A DNA stretch of 64,000 bases, from the NCBI GenBank assembly GCA_029817715.1, contig JARUPY010000398.1, positions 1,674,001-1,738,000 on the forward strand, in the 5' to 3' direction. This document shows, piece by piece, positions 9,349 through 18,984 of the stretch. A program made the translations under genes and the position numbers. The first letter of the stretch is position 1; each line of letters begins with the position of its first letter. Under the pieces are notes generated by a model. It ran no database searches and had not been told where the DNA came from. It worked only from the letters and a program-made list of their open reading frames with translations. The DNA comes from Melastoma dodecandrum (Eukaryota; Streptophyta; Magnoliopsida; Myrtales; Melastomataceae).

Positions 9349-10166
9349 CCGGCGGCGCGCTCGCGCAGGATCTCCCCGCAGCCGTGCCGGCACAGCCGCC
9401 AGCCCTGAGCCCGCCCTGCGAGGCGCCCGCGGCTGACATCTTCGCGAACGCGCCCCTGCCGAACGTGGCGAAGGCGATCGCAGCCCACAAAACATTGGAG
9501 ATCCTCGCCGTCGGCTCGGCAGCGAGCCAGTCGATCGGCCTCGACAACGGCGTGAAGAGCTACCCTGTGCAGCTTGAGGACATGCTGAAGTTCGCGCTGA
9601 AGGGCATCGACGTCGATGTGATCAATCGCGGCACCGGAGGCGAGGTGGCGCAAACCTCGGCAGACCGCATCCGTAGCGAGGTCGCGCTCGTGAAGCCCGA
9701 TCTGGTCCTCTGGCAGCTCGGCACCAACGACGCCTTGGCGCGGGTCGAACCGGACCAGTTCACCGAGATCGTGAAAAGCACCGTCGAGTGGCTGAAGTCG
9801 AACGATATCGACGTGGCGCTCGTCGGCCTGCAATACACCAGCCGCTTCGCGCGCGATGAAAACTACTTTGCGATCAAACGCGCGCTCGAGGCGCTCGCGC
9901 GCCAAGAAAACATCCTCTACGTCAAACGCTACGAGGCCATGAAGTTCATCGCGCAGACCCGCGCGAAGGTGCATCTCATGACGAGCGACAACTACCACCT
10001 GAGCGAGCTCGGCACGCAGTGCCAGGCCGAGCATATTGCCCGCGCGGTGATCGCCAGTTTGTTCGTGCGGCGCTTCCGGCCGGGGAGTCCGCCGGCGGGA
10101 ACGGCGACCGCTCCCGAAGCGGCGCCCGCGCCCGCAGCCCCGCCGGCGGCGTCCACGACGCGCTGA
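9261..10166 (+). CDS. secreted SGNH/GDSL-hydrolase-like protein
   Basis: About 301 residues starting inside the OpgC gene (ATG at 9261 or 9273). A signal peptide (SALACGLLFALTGGALAQ) is followed by a Pro-rich linker. The SGNH blocks are visible: block I ILAVGSAASQSIG, a Gly in INRGTGG, block III WQLGTNDAL, and the DxxH-type motif in SDNYHLSE. In block I the residue at the usual nucleophile position appears to be Ala rather than Ser. The C-terminal tail is Ala/Pro-rich. The overlap with opgC suggests joint action on periplasmic glucans, which is inference. Confidence 0.75.
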   Translation: MGTRMENPHVGRAGQSARSALACGLLFALTGGALAQDLPAAVPAQPPALSPPCEAPAADIFANAPLPNVAKAIAAHKTLEILAVGSAASQSIGLDNGVKSYPVQLEDMLKFALKGIDVDVINRGTGGEVAQTSADRIRSEVALVKPDLVLWQLGTNDALARVEPDQFTEIVKSTVEWLKSNDIDVALVGLQYTSRFARDENYFAIKRALEALARQENILYVKRYEAMKFIAQTRAKVHLMTSDNYHLSELGTQCQAEHIARAVIASLFVRRFRPGSPPAGTATAPEAAPAPAAPPAASTTR

Positions 10167-10232
10167 GGCAAGACCTGCCGGGACACGACATGCTGAAGCG
10201 AGACGCGCGCTGAGCGACGTCACGCCGCGAGG

Positions 10233-11543
10233 TCATACAACCTCAAACCAGCCGAACAGCCCCGTCGCCTGACGGGCGAGCATCAGGCTCTCGAGCGCCC
10301 ACTTGCCCGGATTGTCGGCGACGAAGGCGATGTGCTTCGTCTTGCGAGGCGCGAGCAGGATCGTGTCGCGCCAGTACGGGTCCCAGCCGTCGTCGAGATC
10401 GTGCAGCACGCGGAAGACGTGTCCGCGCAGATGCATCTGCTGAGGGAGGTCTGTGGTGTTGGCGAGGGTGAGCGAGACCGGCTCGCCGCGCCGCACGCGA
10501 AAGAGCGGCGCCGCGCCCGCCACCTGCGTCTTGCCCACCGCCAGCGACCACGCGTCTGCGCTCGTCTGGGCAATCGTGATTTCACGCTTCAGCGCGCGCT
10601 CGAGATGGATCTGCGTCGGGAGTGCCGGGTTTTCCGCCAGCCTGGCGATCGGCGAATGCGGGGGAAGCGGCGCTCCCTTGGCGTCGATCGCCATCAGGTC
10701 CGCCGCCGGAGCGCCTTCGCGCTGGAGGCGCAGCTTCGCGTGACCGGGCTCCCGCGGCAGGTCGAGCATCAGCTCGAAACGAGAGCCGGGACCGATCGGG
10801 ATGATGCCGCGCATGGGCTGGAAGATCTCGCTCGGTTGCCCATCGATCGCGATGACCATCGCGGCCTCAAAGCCGTCGAATGCGACCTGAACGATCGCTC
10901 CGACGGAGGCGTTCAGGAGTCGTAGACGCAGCCGCGCCCCCGGTCGGAGCGTCGCGTGGAGCGGCAGAGCGTCGCCGTTGGCCGTCGCGAGGGGCGGCGC
11001 GCCGGAGGACGGCGGCACGGCCGCGCCCCTCGCATCCAGCGTCCAGTCCTGCAAAATCAGGAGCTTGTCGTCGTCGACCGCGGGCGGCGACGCCTCTTCG
11101 ACGACGAGTGCGCCCGAGAGGCCGCGCGCCACCTGCCCGAGGCTTGCGGCGCCGACATGCGGCTGCACCCAGACGAGGCCTGGGTCGGGCGGCGTGAAGG
11201 CATAATCGAATTGGCCGCCCGGTGGCACCGGCGCCTGCGTCAGCCCGCCCACGCCATCCATGGCGTTGGGGGCGCCACGCAGGCCCGTCCAGGACAGGGT
11301 CGTCGGCTCGTCGAGCCTGTTGGCGAGGCGCAGGTGCAGCGGATCCCCTCTGCGAAGGCGCAGCACGGGTCCGGGACTGCGGCCGTCGTATCCCCAGATC
11401 GCGACGCTGGGCCGTCCGCCCAGCGCGGCTGACCCCTTCCGCGCCTCCCAGATGACCGGCTCGGCGGCCGAAGCCCTGCCAGAGCGAAGCGGGACAAGGC
11501 TTGCGATCAGCCCCTGCATCACCCCGCGACGATCGATCCGCAT
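10233..11543 (-). CDS. multicopper-oxidase-fold protein lacking most copper ligands
   Basis: A 436-residue protein with a twin-arginine-type leader (RIDRRGVMQGLIA) and three cupredoxin-like parts: SPGPVLRLRRGDPLHLRLANRLDEPT, APNAMDGVGG, and a C-terminal NPGKW...GLFGWFEV. Positions that are His/Cys ligands in laccases are changed: the first HxH motif reads SWT (84-86), the second YHxH reads VQPH (126-129), HPMHLHGH reads QQMHLRGH (368-375), and the HCHxxxH motif reads ESLMLAR (418-424). Fold is clear and copper oxidase activity is unlikely; E. coli FtsP (SufI) is a known ligand-free relative. The start ATG at 11543 places the Tat motif at the N-terminus. Role unknown. Confidence 0.8.
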   Translation of the reverse strand: MRIDRRGVMQGLIASLVPLRSGRASAAEPVIWEARKGSAALGGRPSVAIWGYDGRSPGPVLRLRRGDPLHLRLANRLDEPTTLSWTGLRGAPNAMDGVGGLTQAPVPPGGQFDYAFTPPDPGLVWVQPHVGAASLGQVARGLSGALVVEEASPPAVDDDKLLILQDWTLDARGAAVPPSSGAPPLATANGDALPLHATLRPGARLRLRLLNASVGAIVQVAFDGFEAAMVIAIDGQPSEIFQPMRGIIPIGPGSRFELMLDLPREPGHAKLRLQREGAPAADLMAIDAKGAPLPPHSPIARLAENPALPTQIHLERALKREITIAQTSADAWSLAVGKTQVAGAAPLFRVRRGEPVSLTLANTTDLPQQMHLRGHVFRVLHDLDDGWDPYWRDTILLAPRKTKHIAFVADNPGKWALESLMLARQATGLFGWFEVV

Positions 11544-11697
11544 TCGGCCCTCCGAGGGCGCGTTATAGCGCGGCCTCCGGCGATGTCCCCGCCGCCGGTT
11601 TCTCCATTTTTTTTGCTGCACCGGAAAACGCGCGTGCTATAGAGCACGCCCTTAACAGCAGGATGAGCGGACCGACCGCGCCGTCGCACGGCCGTTC

Positions 11698-11782
11698 GCG
11701 GGCGTGGCGGAACTGGTAGACGCGCTGGATTTAGGTTCCAGTGGTGAAAATCGTGGGGGTTCAAGTCCCTCCGCCCGCACCA
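11698..11782 (+). tRNA. tRNA-Leu (anticodon TAG)
   Basis: An 85-base tRNA with long variable arm. The acceptor arms GCGGGCG and CGCCCGC pair fully, the anticodon loop reads TTTAGGT with anticodon TAG (reads CUA/CUN leucine codons), the T-arm has GTTCAAGTC, and CCA is encoded at 11780-11782. Confidence 0.95.
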
Positions 11783-11849
11783 CTCTTCCTGCCGCTCCGA
11801 TCCTTCGCGCGGTCATCCGCGCTCCTCAAGACCAGGCCGCAGACGTCCG

Positions 11850-13220
11850 ATGCAAGTCACCCAGACCCATTCCGAAGGGCTCAAGCGCGAGTTCGAGATC
11901 GTGCTGCCCACTTCCGATCTGTCGAGCCGCATGGAGAGCGAGCTGGGCGAGCTGCAAGGCAAGGCCCGCATCAAGGGCTTCCGTCCGGGCAAGGTGCCGG
12001 TCGCGCATCTGAAGCGCCTCTACGGCCGCTCGATCATGGCCGACGTGCTGCAGAAGGCGATCGAGGAAGCGCGCTCCAAGATGATCGAGGAGAACAAGCT
12101 GCGCGTCGCGGGCGAGCCGAAGTTCGACGTCGACGGCGAGGACAACGTCCTCGAGCGGGCGCTCGAGCTGAAAGGCGATCTCAAGTTCAAGGTTGCGCTC
12201 GAGGTCCTGCCGAAAGTCGAGGTCGGCCAGCTTGACGACATCGCGATCGAGAAGCTCGTCGCCGAGGTGCCGGATGCGGAGGTCGAGCGCATCGTCAACC
12301 TGCTTGCCGAGCAGAACCGCACCTTCGAGCCGAAGGGCACGGGTGCCGTCGCCGAGAAAGGCGACAAGGTCACGATCGACTTCGTCGGCAAGATCGACGA
12401 CGAGACGTTCGAGGGCGGTGCGGGAGAGGACGTCGACCTCGTGCTCGGCTCGAACTCGTTCATTCCCGGCTTCGAGGACCAGGTGGTCGGCATGGGCACA
12501 GGCGAGTCGCGCACCGTGTCCGTCAGCTTCCCCGCCGATTACGGGGCGGCGCAGCTCGCCGGCAAGGCCGCGAACTTCGGCGTCACGCTGAAGGCGGTCT
12601 CCGCTCCCGGCACGCTCGTCGTCGACGACGAGCTCGCCAAGAAATTCGGCATGGAGAGCCTCGACAAGCTGAAGGAATCCGTGCGCGAGAATATCTCGAA
12701 GGATTACAGCTCCGCCTCGCGGGCGAAGTGGAAGCGGGCACTTCTCGATGCGCTGGACGAGCGCTATGCGTTCGAGCTGCCGCAGGGCCTCGTGGAGCAG
12801 GAGTTCGAGGCGATCTGGCGCCAGGTCGAGGCCGAGCAGACCCAGACCGGCAAGTCCTTCGCGGACGAGGGCACGACCGAAGAGGCCGCCCGCGCCGACT
12901 ACCGCAAGATCGCCGAGCGCCGTGTGCGCCTCGGCCTGGTGCTCGCCGAGATCGGCGAGGCCGCCGGCGTCAAGGTCACGCAGGAAGAGATGAACCAAGC
13001 GCTCATCGAGCGCGTGCGGCAGTTCCCCGGGCAGGAAAAGCAGGTGTGGGACTTCTACCGCAACAACCCCCAGGCTATGGCGCAGATCCAGGCGCCGCTT
13101 TTCGAAGACAAGGTCGTCGACCACATCGTCTCGAAGGCCAAGGTGACCGAACGCAAGGTGACCAAGGACGAGCTGACGGCCGAGGACGAGGCCGAGGCGA
13201 CGAACCAGGCCGCCGCGTAA
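11850..13220 (+). CDS. tig: trigger factor, ribosome-associated chaperone / prolyl isomerase
   Basis: 456 residues. The N-terminal ribosome-binding domain carries a form of the tail-binding signature ([14 protein letters not shown], about residues 32-45). The FKBP-type PPIase domain (about 160-245) begins [20 protein letters not shown], and the C-terminal helical chaperone domain follows. It binds nascent chains at the tunnel exit. It heads the tig-clpP-clpX-lon order, conserved in many proteobacteria, and lies just downstream of tRNA-Leu. Confidence 0.95.
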   Translation: MQVTQTHSEGLKREFEIVLPTSDLSSRMESELGELQGKARIKGFRPGKVPVAHLKRLYGRSIMADVLQKAIEEARSKMIEENKLRVAGEPKFDVDGEDNVLERALELKGDLKFKVALEVLPKVEVGQLDDIAIEKLVAEVPDAEVERIVNLLAEQNRTFEPKGTGAVAEKGDKVTIDFVGKIDDETFEGGAGEDVDLVLGSNSFIPGFEDQVVGMGTGESRTVSVSFPADYGAAQLAGKAANFGVTLKAVSAPGTLVVDDELAKKFGMESLDKLKESVRENISKDYSSASRAKWKRALLDALDERYAFELPQGLVEQEFEAIWRQVEAEQTQTGKSFADEGTTEEAARADYRKIAERRVRLGLVLAEIGEAAGVKVTQEEMNQALIERVRQFPGQEKQVWDFYRNNPQAMAQIQAPLFEDKVVDHIVSKAKVTERKVTKDELTAEDEAEATNQAAA

Positions 13221-13344
13221 CCACGCTCAGCGGTCGGGACGGCGTCGCGGGTGTCCGCGGCGCCCTGCCCTTTGCGTCGGCGCCTCCGGCATCCTATCTT
13301 TCGCAGGCCGGGCGCCGCCCGATTCATGCCAGAGAGAGCCCGCC

Positions 13345-13986
13345 ATGCGCGATCGCGACCCGGTCGAGTACTACAATTCCTATCTCATCCCGCAGGTCAT
13401 CGAGAACACGACGCGCGGCGAGCGCGGGTTCGACATCTATTCGCGCCTGCTGCGCGAGCACATCATCTTCCTGACCGGCCCGGTCGAGGACCATATGGCG
13501 TCGGTCATTATTGCTCAGCTGCTCTTCTTGGAGGCCGAAAACCCCAAGAAGGAGATCGAGATGTACATCAATTCGCCGGGTGGCGTCGTTACGGCGGGCC
13601 TCGCGATCTACGACACCATGCAGTTCATCCGCCCGAAGATCCGGACGCTGTGCGTCGGTCAGGCCGCCTCAATGGGCTCGTTGCTGCTTTGCGCCGGCGA
13701 CGCCGGTATGCGCGCCGCCCTTCCCAACGCGCGCATCATGGTCCACCAGCCCTCGGGCGGTTTCCAAGGCCAGGCGTCGGACATCCTCCGCCATGCCGAG
13801 GACATCATGAAGGTCAAAAAGCGTCTGAACGAGATCTACGTGAAGCACACGGGCCGCTCCTACGATGAGATCGAGCGCACGCTCGACCGCGACCACTTCA
13901 TGTCCGGCGAGGAAGCGAAGGCGTTCGGGATCGTCGATGACGTGATCGTCAAGCGGCCGGAGGAAGGGGCGCCGGCCAAGGCCTAG
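13345..13986 (+). CDS. clpP: ATP-dependent Clp protease proteolytic subunit
   Basis: 213 residues, a normal length for ClpP. The catalytic Ser is in [11 protein letters not shown] (S109) and the His in MVHQPSGG (H134), with the acidic residue expected in the LDRDHFMS region. INSPGG (strand beta-3 region) and the DTMQFIRP helix are present. It forms the tetradecameric peptidase that works with ClpX, encoded next. GAGAG at 13331-13335 lies a few bases before the ATG. Confidence 0.96.
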   Translation: MRDRDPVEYYNSYLIPQVIENTTRGERGFDIYSRLLREHIIFLTGPVEDHMASVIIAQLLFLEAENPKKEIEMYINSPGGVVTAGLAIYDTMQFIRPKIRTLCVGQAASMGSLLLCAGDAGMRAALPNARIMVHQPSGGFQGQASDILRHAEDIMKVKKRLNEIYVKHTGRSYDEIERTLDRDHFMSGEEAKAFGIVDDVIVKRPEEGAPAKA

Positions 13987-14417
13987 GCATCTGCGTCGCG
14001 GCGCTTCGGGCGCCGCGGCAACGCCGGCAAGCGGCTCGCCGACAGGCGTAAGCTTGGCGGCGTTGACTTGTCGGTCAGGTTGTTAACCCGGATTGCCTGC
14101 CGACGACACGGATCTTAAGGTTCGATTAACTGATTTGCCCGGACAGTCGCAAATTGGCGGGCATCTCTGTTGCAGCGATGTGACGCAAGGCCGTCGGGGC
14201 GGCCGATGGCCAAATCAGACTATCCAGGCGGTCGCAAGGCCGCTTGAATGGTGCGGGTCGGAATGCGGGCTTGGCTCCCGACGCACCGAGAAGACGAAGG
14301 ACCGCTGGAGGAGCGTGCAGCGCCAGCGGTTCGACGGGCCGGCGATTTGCCTCGGCCGGCTGTACGGTATCAAGTGAACCGCCCGGCGTGCACGTGTCGG
14401 CTGCGCGGAGACAAGCC
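13987..14417. other. 431-base gap between clpP and clpX
   Basis: No convincing gene. It starts with a strong GC hairpin (13997-14017) and contains AT-richer blocks around 14060-14130 with TTGACT at 14063-14068 and GTTAAC nearby, a possible promoter region for separate clpX transcription, but the spacing to any -10-like box is poor. Confidence 0.5.
13997..14017 (+). terminator. stable hairpin after clpP
   Basis: 8-bp perfect GC stem CGCGGCGC / GCGCCGCG closed by a TTCGG loop. There is no T-run, so it may be an RNA-stabilising 3' hairpin or a partial terminator rather than a full rho-independent terminator. Confidence 0.4.
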
Positions 14418-14781
14418 ATGACGAAGGTCGGCGGCAGCGACTCGAAGAACACGCTCTACTGCTCGTTCTGCGGCAAGAGCCAGCACGAGGTCCGCAAGCT
14501 CATCGCCGGACCGACGGTGTTCATCTGCGACGAATGCGTCGAGTTGTGCATGGACATCATTCGTGAGGAGAACAAGTCGGCGCTCGTCAAGAGCCGCGAC
14601 GGCATCCCGACCCCGAAGGAGATCTGCAAAGTCCTGGACGATTACGTGATCGGCCAGTTCCAAGCCAAGCGCGTCCTCTCGGTCGCCGTCCACAACCACT
14701 ACAAGCGCCTCAACCACGCGACGAAGCACAACGACGTCGAGCTGGCGAAATCGAACATCCTGCTGATCGGGCCGACGGGCT

Positions 14782-14818
<37 letters not shown>

Positions 14819-15680
14819 CCTCGACGTGCCGTTCACGATGGCGGATGCGACGACGCTGACCGAAGCCGGCTATGTCGGCGAGGACGTCGAGAACATCATC
14901 CTGAAGCTGCTGCAGGCCTCCGACTACAACGTCGAGCGGGCGCAGCGCGGCATCGTCTACATCGACGAGATCGACAAGATCTCGCGCAAGTCGGACAACC
15001 CGTCGATCACTCGCGACGTGTCGGGCGAAGGCGTACAGCAGGCGCTCCTGAAGATCATGGAAGGCACGGTTGCCTCCGTGCCGCCGCAGGGCGGCCGCAA
15101 GCACCCGCAGCAGGAATTCCTGCAGGTCGACACGACGAACATTCTCTTCATCTGCGGCGGCGCCTTCGCCGGACTCGAGAAGATCATCTCGAACCGCGGC
15201 AAGTCGACCTCGATCGGCTTCTCCGCGCAGGTCTCCTCGCCGGACGACCGGCGCATGGGCGAAGTGCTGCGCAAGGTCGAGCCGGACGATCTCCTGAAGT
15301 TCGGTTTGATCCCGGAGTTTGTAGGCCGTCTGCCCGTCATCGCGACGCTCGAGGATCTCGACGAATCGGCTTTGAAGAAGATTCTGACCGAGCCGAAGAA
15401 CGCGCTCGTGAAGCAGTACCAGCGGCTGTTCGAGATGGAAAACACCGCCCTCACCTTCCAGGACGAGGCGCTCAACGTTGTCGCCAAGCGCGCCATCGAG
15501 CGTAAGACCGGCGCACGCGGGCTGCGCTCGATTCTCGAAGGTGTGCTGCTCGACACGATGTTCGATCTGCCGGGCCTCGATTCGGTCGAGCAGGTCGTCA
15601 TCGGTCCCGACGTGATCGAAGGCAAATCGCGGCCGCTCTACATCTACTCCGAGCGCGAGAAGACCAACACCGGGACCTGA
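14418..15680 (+). CDS. clpX: Clp protease ATP-binding subunit ClpX
   Basis: 420 residues. The zinc-binding domain has Cys15, Cys18, Cys37 and Cys40 (CSFC, CDEC). The AAA+ core shows Walker A GPTGSGKT, Walker [11 protein letters not shown], the pore-loop region [10 protein letters not shown] and sensor/box motifs ending GARGLRSI. It unfolds substrates and feeds them to ClpP. The ATG at 14418 gives the canonical [15 protein letters not shown] start; the longer in-frame extension upstream is not family-like. Confidence 0.97.
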
Positions 15681-15691
15681 GCTGTCGACGG

Positions 15692-15719
15692 GCCGTCGCG
15701 GACATCCGCGGCGGCTTTT
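15692..15719 (+). terminator. terminator between clpX and lon
   Basis: Stem GCCGTCGCGGA / TCCGCGGCGGC (one G-T wobble; the innermost bases form the loop) followed by TTTT at 15716-15719. It starts 12 bases after the clpX stop, so lon is probably transcribed from its own promoter. Confidence 0.75.
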
Positions 15720-15747
15720 CGCCCCTCCATCAGGGCAGCGGAACTCG

Positions 15748-15777
15748 GTTGAAAGGCAGCGCTCGCGTCGCCATCTC
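15748..15777 (+). promoter_or_regulatory. possible heat-shock (RpoH-type) promoter for lon
   Basis: GTTGAAA at 15748-15754, a 16-base spacer and CCATCT at 15771-15776 resemble the sigma-32 pattern CTTGAAA / CCCCATNT. It lies 75 bases before the lon ATG and after the clpX terminator, a sensible place for a heat-shock promoter. The match is by eye only. Confidence 0.4.
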
Positions 15778-15851
15778 AGCGAACGAAGCTGATACAGTTC
15801 CCGGCCATCGCAGCTTTTAGACAAGGGCGCGGCCGGAGATAGGAAAAAACA

Positions 15852-17000
15852 ATGGCAAACCCGAAGCGCGAGCCCTCTCCTCCCGGCGTGGTCGAGAACT
15901 TTCCCGTCCTGCCGCTCCGCGACATCGTCGTCTTCCCGCATATGATCGTGCCGCTCTTCGTCGGCCGCGAGAAGTCGATCCGCGCGCTCGAAGAGGTGAT
16001 GAAGGCCGACAAGCTCATCCTTCTCGCGACACAGAAGAACGCGACCGACGACGATCCGAAGATCGATCAGATCTACGAGACCGGCACGCTTGCGTCGGTC
16101 CTGCAGCTGTTGAAGCTGCCCGACGGCACCGTGAAGGTGCTCGTCGAGGGCCAGACGCGTGCGAAGGTCCACCGCTACACCAGCACGGAAGATTTCTACG
16201 AGGCCGATGCCGAATCGATCGCCGACGACGACATCGACGAGGTCGAAGTCGAGGCGCTCGCCCGCTCCGTCGTGAGCGAGTTCGAGGGCTATGTGAAGCT
16301 CAACAAGAAGATCTCGCCCGAGGTCGTCTCGGCGGTGACGCAGATCGAGGACTACTCGAAGCTCGCCGATACGGTCGCCTCGCACCTTGCCGTCAAGATC
16401 TCCGACAAGCAGGCGGTGCTGGAGATGACGTCCATCGCCAAGCGCTTGGAGAAGTGCCTGTCTCTGATGGAGAGCGAGATCTCGGTTCTCCAGGTCGAGA
16501 AGCGCATCCGCACGCGCGTCAAGCGCCAGATGGAGAAGACGCAGCGCGAGTACTACCTCAACGAGCAGATGAAGGCGATCCAGAAGGAGCTCGGCGACGA
16601 GGACGGCAAGGACGATCTGTCTGAGCTCGAGGAGCGCATCAAGTCGACTCGCTTGTCGAAGGAGGCCAACGACAAAGCCACTGCCGAGCTGAAGAAGCTG
16701 CGTCAGATGTCGCCGATGTCGGCCGAAGCGACCGTGGTGCGCAACTACCTCGACTGGCTGCTGTCGATCCCGTGGAACAAGCGCTCCAAGGTCAAGAAGG
16801 ACCTCAACATCGCCGAGCAGCTGCTCGAGACGGAGCATTTCGGCCTCGACAAGGTCAAGGAGCGCATCATCGAGTATCTCGCGGTGCAGAGCCGCGCGAA
16901 CAAGCTGAACGGGCCGATCCTGTGCCTCGTCGGGCCGCCCGGCGTCGGCAAGACCAGCCTCGGCAAGTCGATCGCCAAGGCGACGGGGCGCGAATTCATC

Positions 17001-17066
<66 letters not shown>

Positions 17067-17184
17067 TCGATGCCCGGCAAGATCATCCAGTCGATGCGCA
17101 AGGCGAAGTCGTCCAACCCGCTCTTCCTGCTCGATGAAATCGACAAGATGGGCCAGGACTTCCGCGGCGATCCGTCGTCGGCTT

Positions 17185-17215
<31 letters not shown>

Positions 17216-17867
17216 GGCGTTCGCCGACCATTACCTCGAGGTCGACTACGATCTGTCGAACGTGATGTTCGTGACCACGGCCAACACGCTCAACATCTCG
17301 CCGCCGCTGATGGACCGCATGGAGATCATCCGGATCGCGGGCTACACGGAGGACGAGAAGGTCGAGATCGCGCGTCGCCATCTCATCCCGGCGGCGGTGA
17401 AGAAGCACGGTTTGGCGCCGAACGAGTGGTCGATCGACGACGAGGGGCTGCTGACTCTCATCCGCCGCTATACGCGCGAGGCCGGCGTCCGCAACCTCGA
17501 GCGCGAGATCTCGAACCTCGCCCGCAAGGCGGTCAAGGAGATCCTGCTCAAGAAGGTCGAGACGGTCCACGTGACCGCCGAGACGATTTCGGACTTCCTC
17601 GGAGTGCCGAAATATCGCTTCGGCATGGCTGAGGTCGAGGATCAGGTGGGCGCCGTCACCGGCCTCGCCTGGACGGAGGTCGGAGGCGAGCTCCTGACGA
17701 TCGAAGGCGTCATGATGCCCGGCAAGGGCCGCATGACGGTGACGGGCAACCTGAAGGACGTGATGAAGGAGTCGATCTCCGCCGCCGCGTCCTACGTTCG
17801 GTCGCGCGCCGTCGATTTCGGCATCGAGCCGCCGCTGTTCGATCGACGTGACATCCACGTGCACGTG

Positions 17868-17909
<42 letters not shown>

Positions 17910-18281
17910 GCGATGGCGACGGCGATCATCTCGACGCTCACCGGCATCCCGGTGCATCGCGACATCGCGATGACCGGCGAGGTGACGCTGCGCGGACGCG
18001 TTCTGCCGATCGGCGGCTTGAAGGAGAAGCTGCTGGCCGCGCTGCGCGGCGGACTGAAGAAGGTGCTGATCCCCGAGGACAACGCAAAGGATCTCGCCGA
18101 CATTCCGTCCAACGTGAAGAACGCGCTCGAGATCGTGCCCGTCTCGCGGATGGACGAGGTGTTGCAGCACGCCCTCGTGCGACAGCCGACGCCCATCGTC
18201 TGGGAGGAAGAGGTGAAGCCGGTGACCCAATCGGCTCCCCTGCCCGAGGACGAGACGCAGCCCGGCGTCGTGGCCCACTGA
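15852..18281 (+). CDS. lon: ATP-dependent endopeptidase Lon
   Basis: 809 residues with the LonA layout: N-terminal substrate domain ([23 protein letters not shown]), coiled region, AAA+ module with Walker [13 protein letters not shown] near residue 360 and Walker [10 protein letters not shown], and C-terminal protease domain with the Ser-Lys dyad (Ser in [11 protein letters not shown], Lys in [10 protein letters not shown]). It degrades misfolded and regulatory proteins in the cytosol. A clear terminator follows at 18308. Confidence 0.97.
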
Positions 18282-18307
18282 GAGCGGCGGAGGCTTGAGG
18301 CATCAAG

Positions 18308-18335
18308 GCGGCGGGTGGCGACACCCGCCGCTTTT
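18308..18335 (+). terminator. rho-independent terminator after lon
   Basis: Perfect 10-bp stem GCGGCGGGTG / CACCCGCCGC with a GCGA loop, followed by TTTTCTTT. Confidence 0.9.
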
Positions 18336-18757
18336 CTTTACGAGCGTCGTACCGCAGCGTTCAGGAGCGAGAGCGCCTCAGCCACGTCAGCAATTGACTT
18401 ATGGTGTTGAGGCCTGGCGCTTCCATTGTGAAGCAAAACCGAGCTCCCGCGATCAGGATAGCAAGCGACGCAATTGCCACTCGAACCGGCCAAACCTTGT
18501 CGCGACTGGATTTTGATCTTCCTCCGATCTTTGCGGAAGAGCAAATGCAACCATCATCTCGATCAATAGACATGAGAGGCATATCATATTTCGGAAGTAT
18601 CTATCTAATAAATCACCGCGCAGTCTCGGTCAATCGACGGTCACGCTTTCAGGCGGCAAGAAGACGACCCGGCGAGAATCACAGCACGCCCGCTTACTGT
18701 TGAAGCGCTTCGGTGCTAGATGCATGGCCGCAGAGCCTGGCGCTACGCATCGGCCAG
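18336..18757. other. 422-base gap between lon and tRNA-Val
   Basis: No convincing gene. It is AT-richer than its surroundings (notably 18560-18620). A leftward frame of 73 codons (18582-18361) contains one hydrophobic stretch (VAIASLAILIAGARFCF), but it has no visible ribosome-binding site and no recognisable homology. Confidence 0.4.
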
Positions 18758-18833
18758 GGGCGGTTAGCTCAGTTGGTAGAGCATCTCGTTTACACCGAGA
18801 GGGTCGGCGGTTCGAGCCCGTCACCGCCCACCA
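18758..18833 (+). tRNA. tRNA-Val (anticodon TAC), island attachment site
   Basis: 76 bases with paired acceptor arms GGGCGGT and ACCGCCC, D-arm TTAGCTCAGTTGGTAGAGC, anticodon stem TCTCG/CGAGA with loop TTTACAC, T-arm GGTTCGAGCC and encoded CCA at 18831-18833. The last 50 bases are repeated exactly at 41142-41191, so this gene carries the left attachment site and stays intact after integration. Confidence 0.97.
18784..18833 (+). repeat. attL, 50-bp direct repeat (copy 1)
   Basis: Runs from the anticodon stem to the CCA end of tRNA-Val. It is identical base for base to 41142-41191; the flanking bases differ on both sides (A before and A after here; T before and T after in the other copy). Confidence 0.95.
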
Positions 18834-18984
18834 ATATTTTCAATATCTTAACTGCCTTTCGTGTCTCGCGGCCGTGATCAGGGTAACCCTGGGGTAGCGA
18901 AGCACCTGGGGACGGGCTTCCGCCGCACGTTGACGTGAAGCGCTGCGCGGAAAGGGATGGGATGAGCAATTCGGCTTCGGTATC

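Noticed and set aside
8172..10166. A 664-codon frame joining upstream sequence with the SGNH protein
   Set aside because: Its first 360 codons are the wrong frame of opgC (Arg/Pro/Leu-rich). Only the part from 9261, with a signal peptide, is a gene.
14370..18278. A 1302-codon open frame on the minus strand opposite clpX and lon
   Set aside because: It is antisense to two certain genes, crosses their boundary and is rich in Arg/Leu/His/Asp as expected for a high-GC mirror frame. No domain is recognisable.
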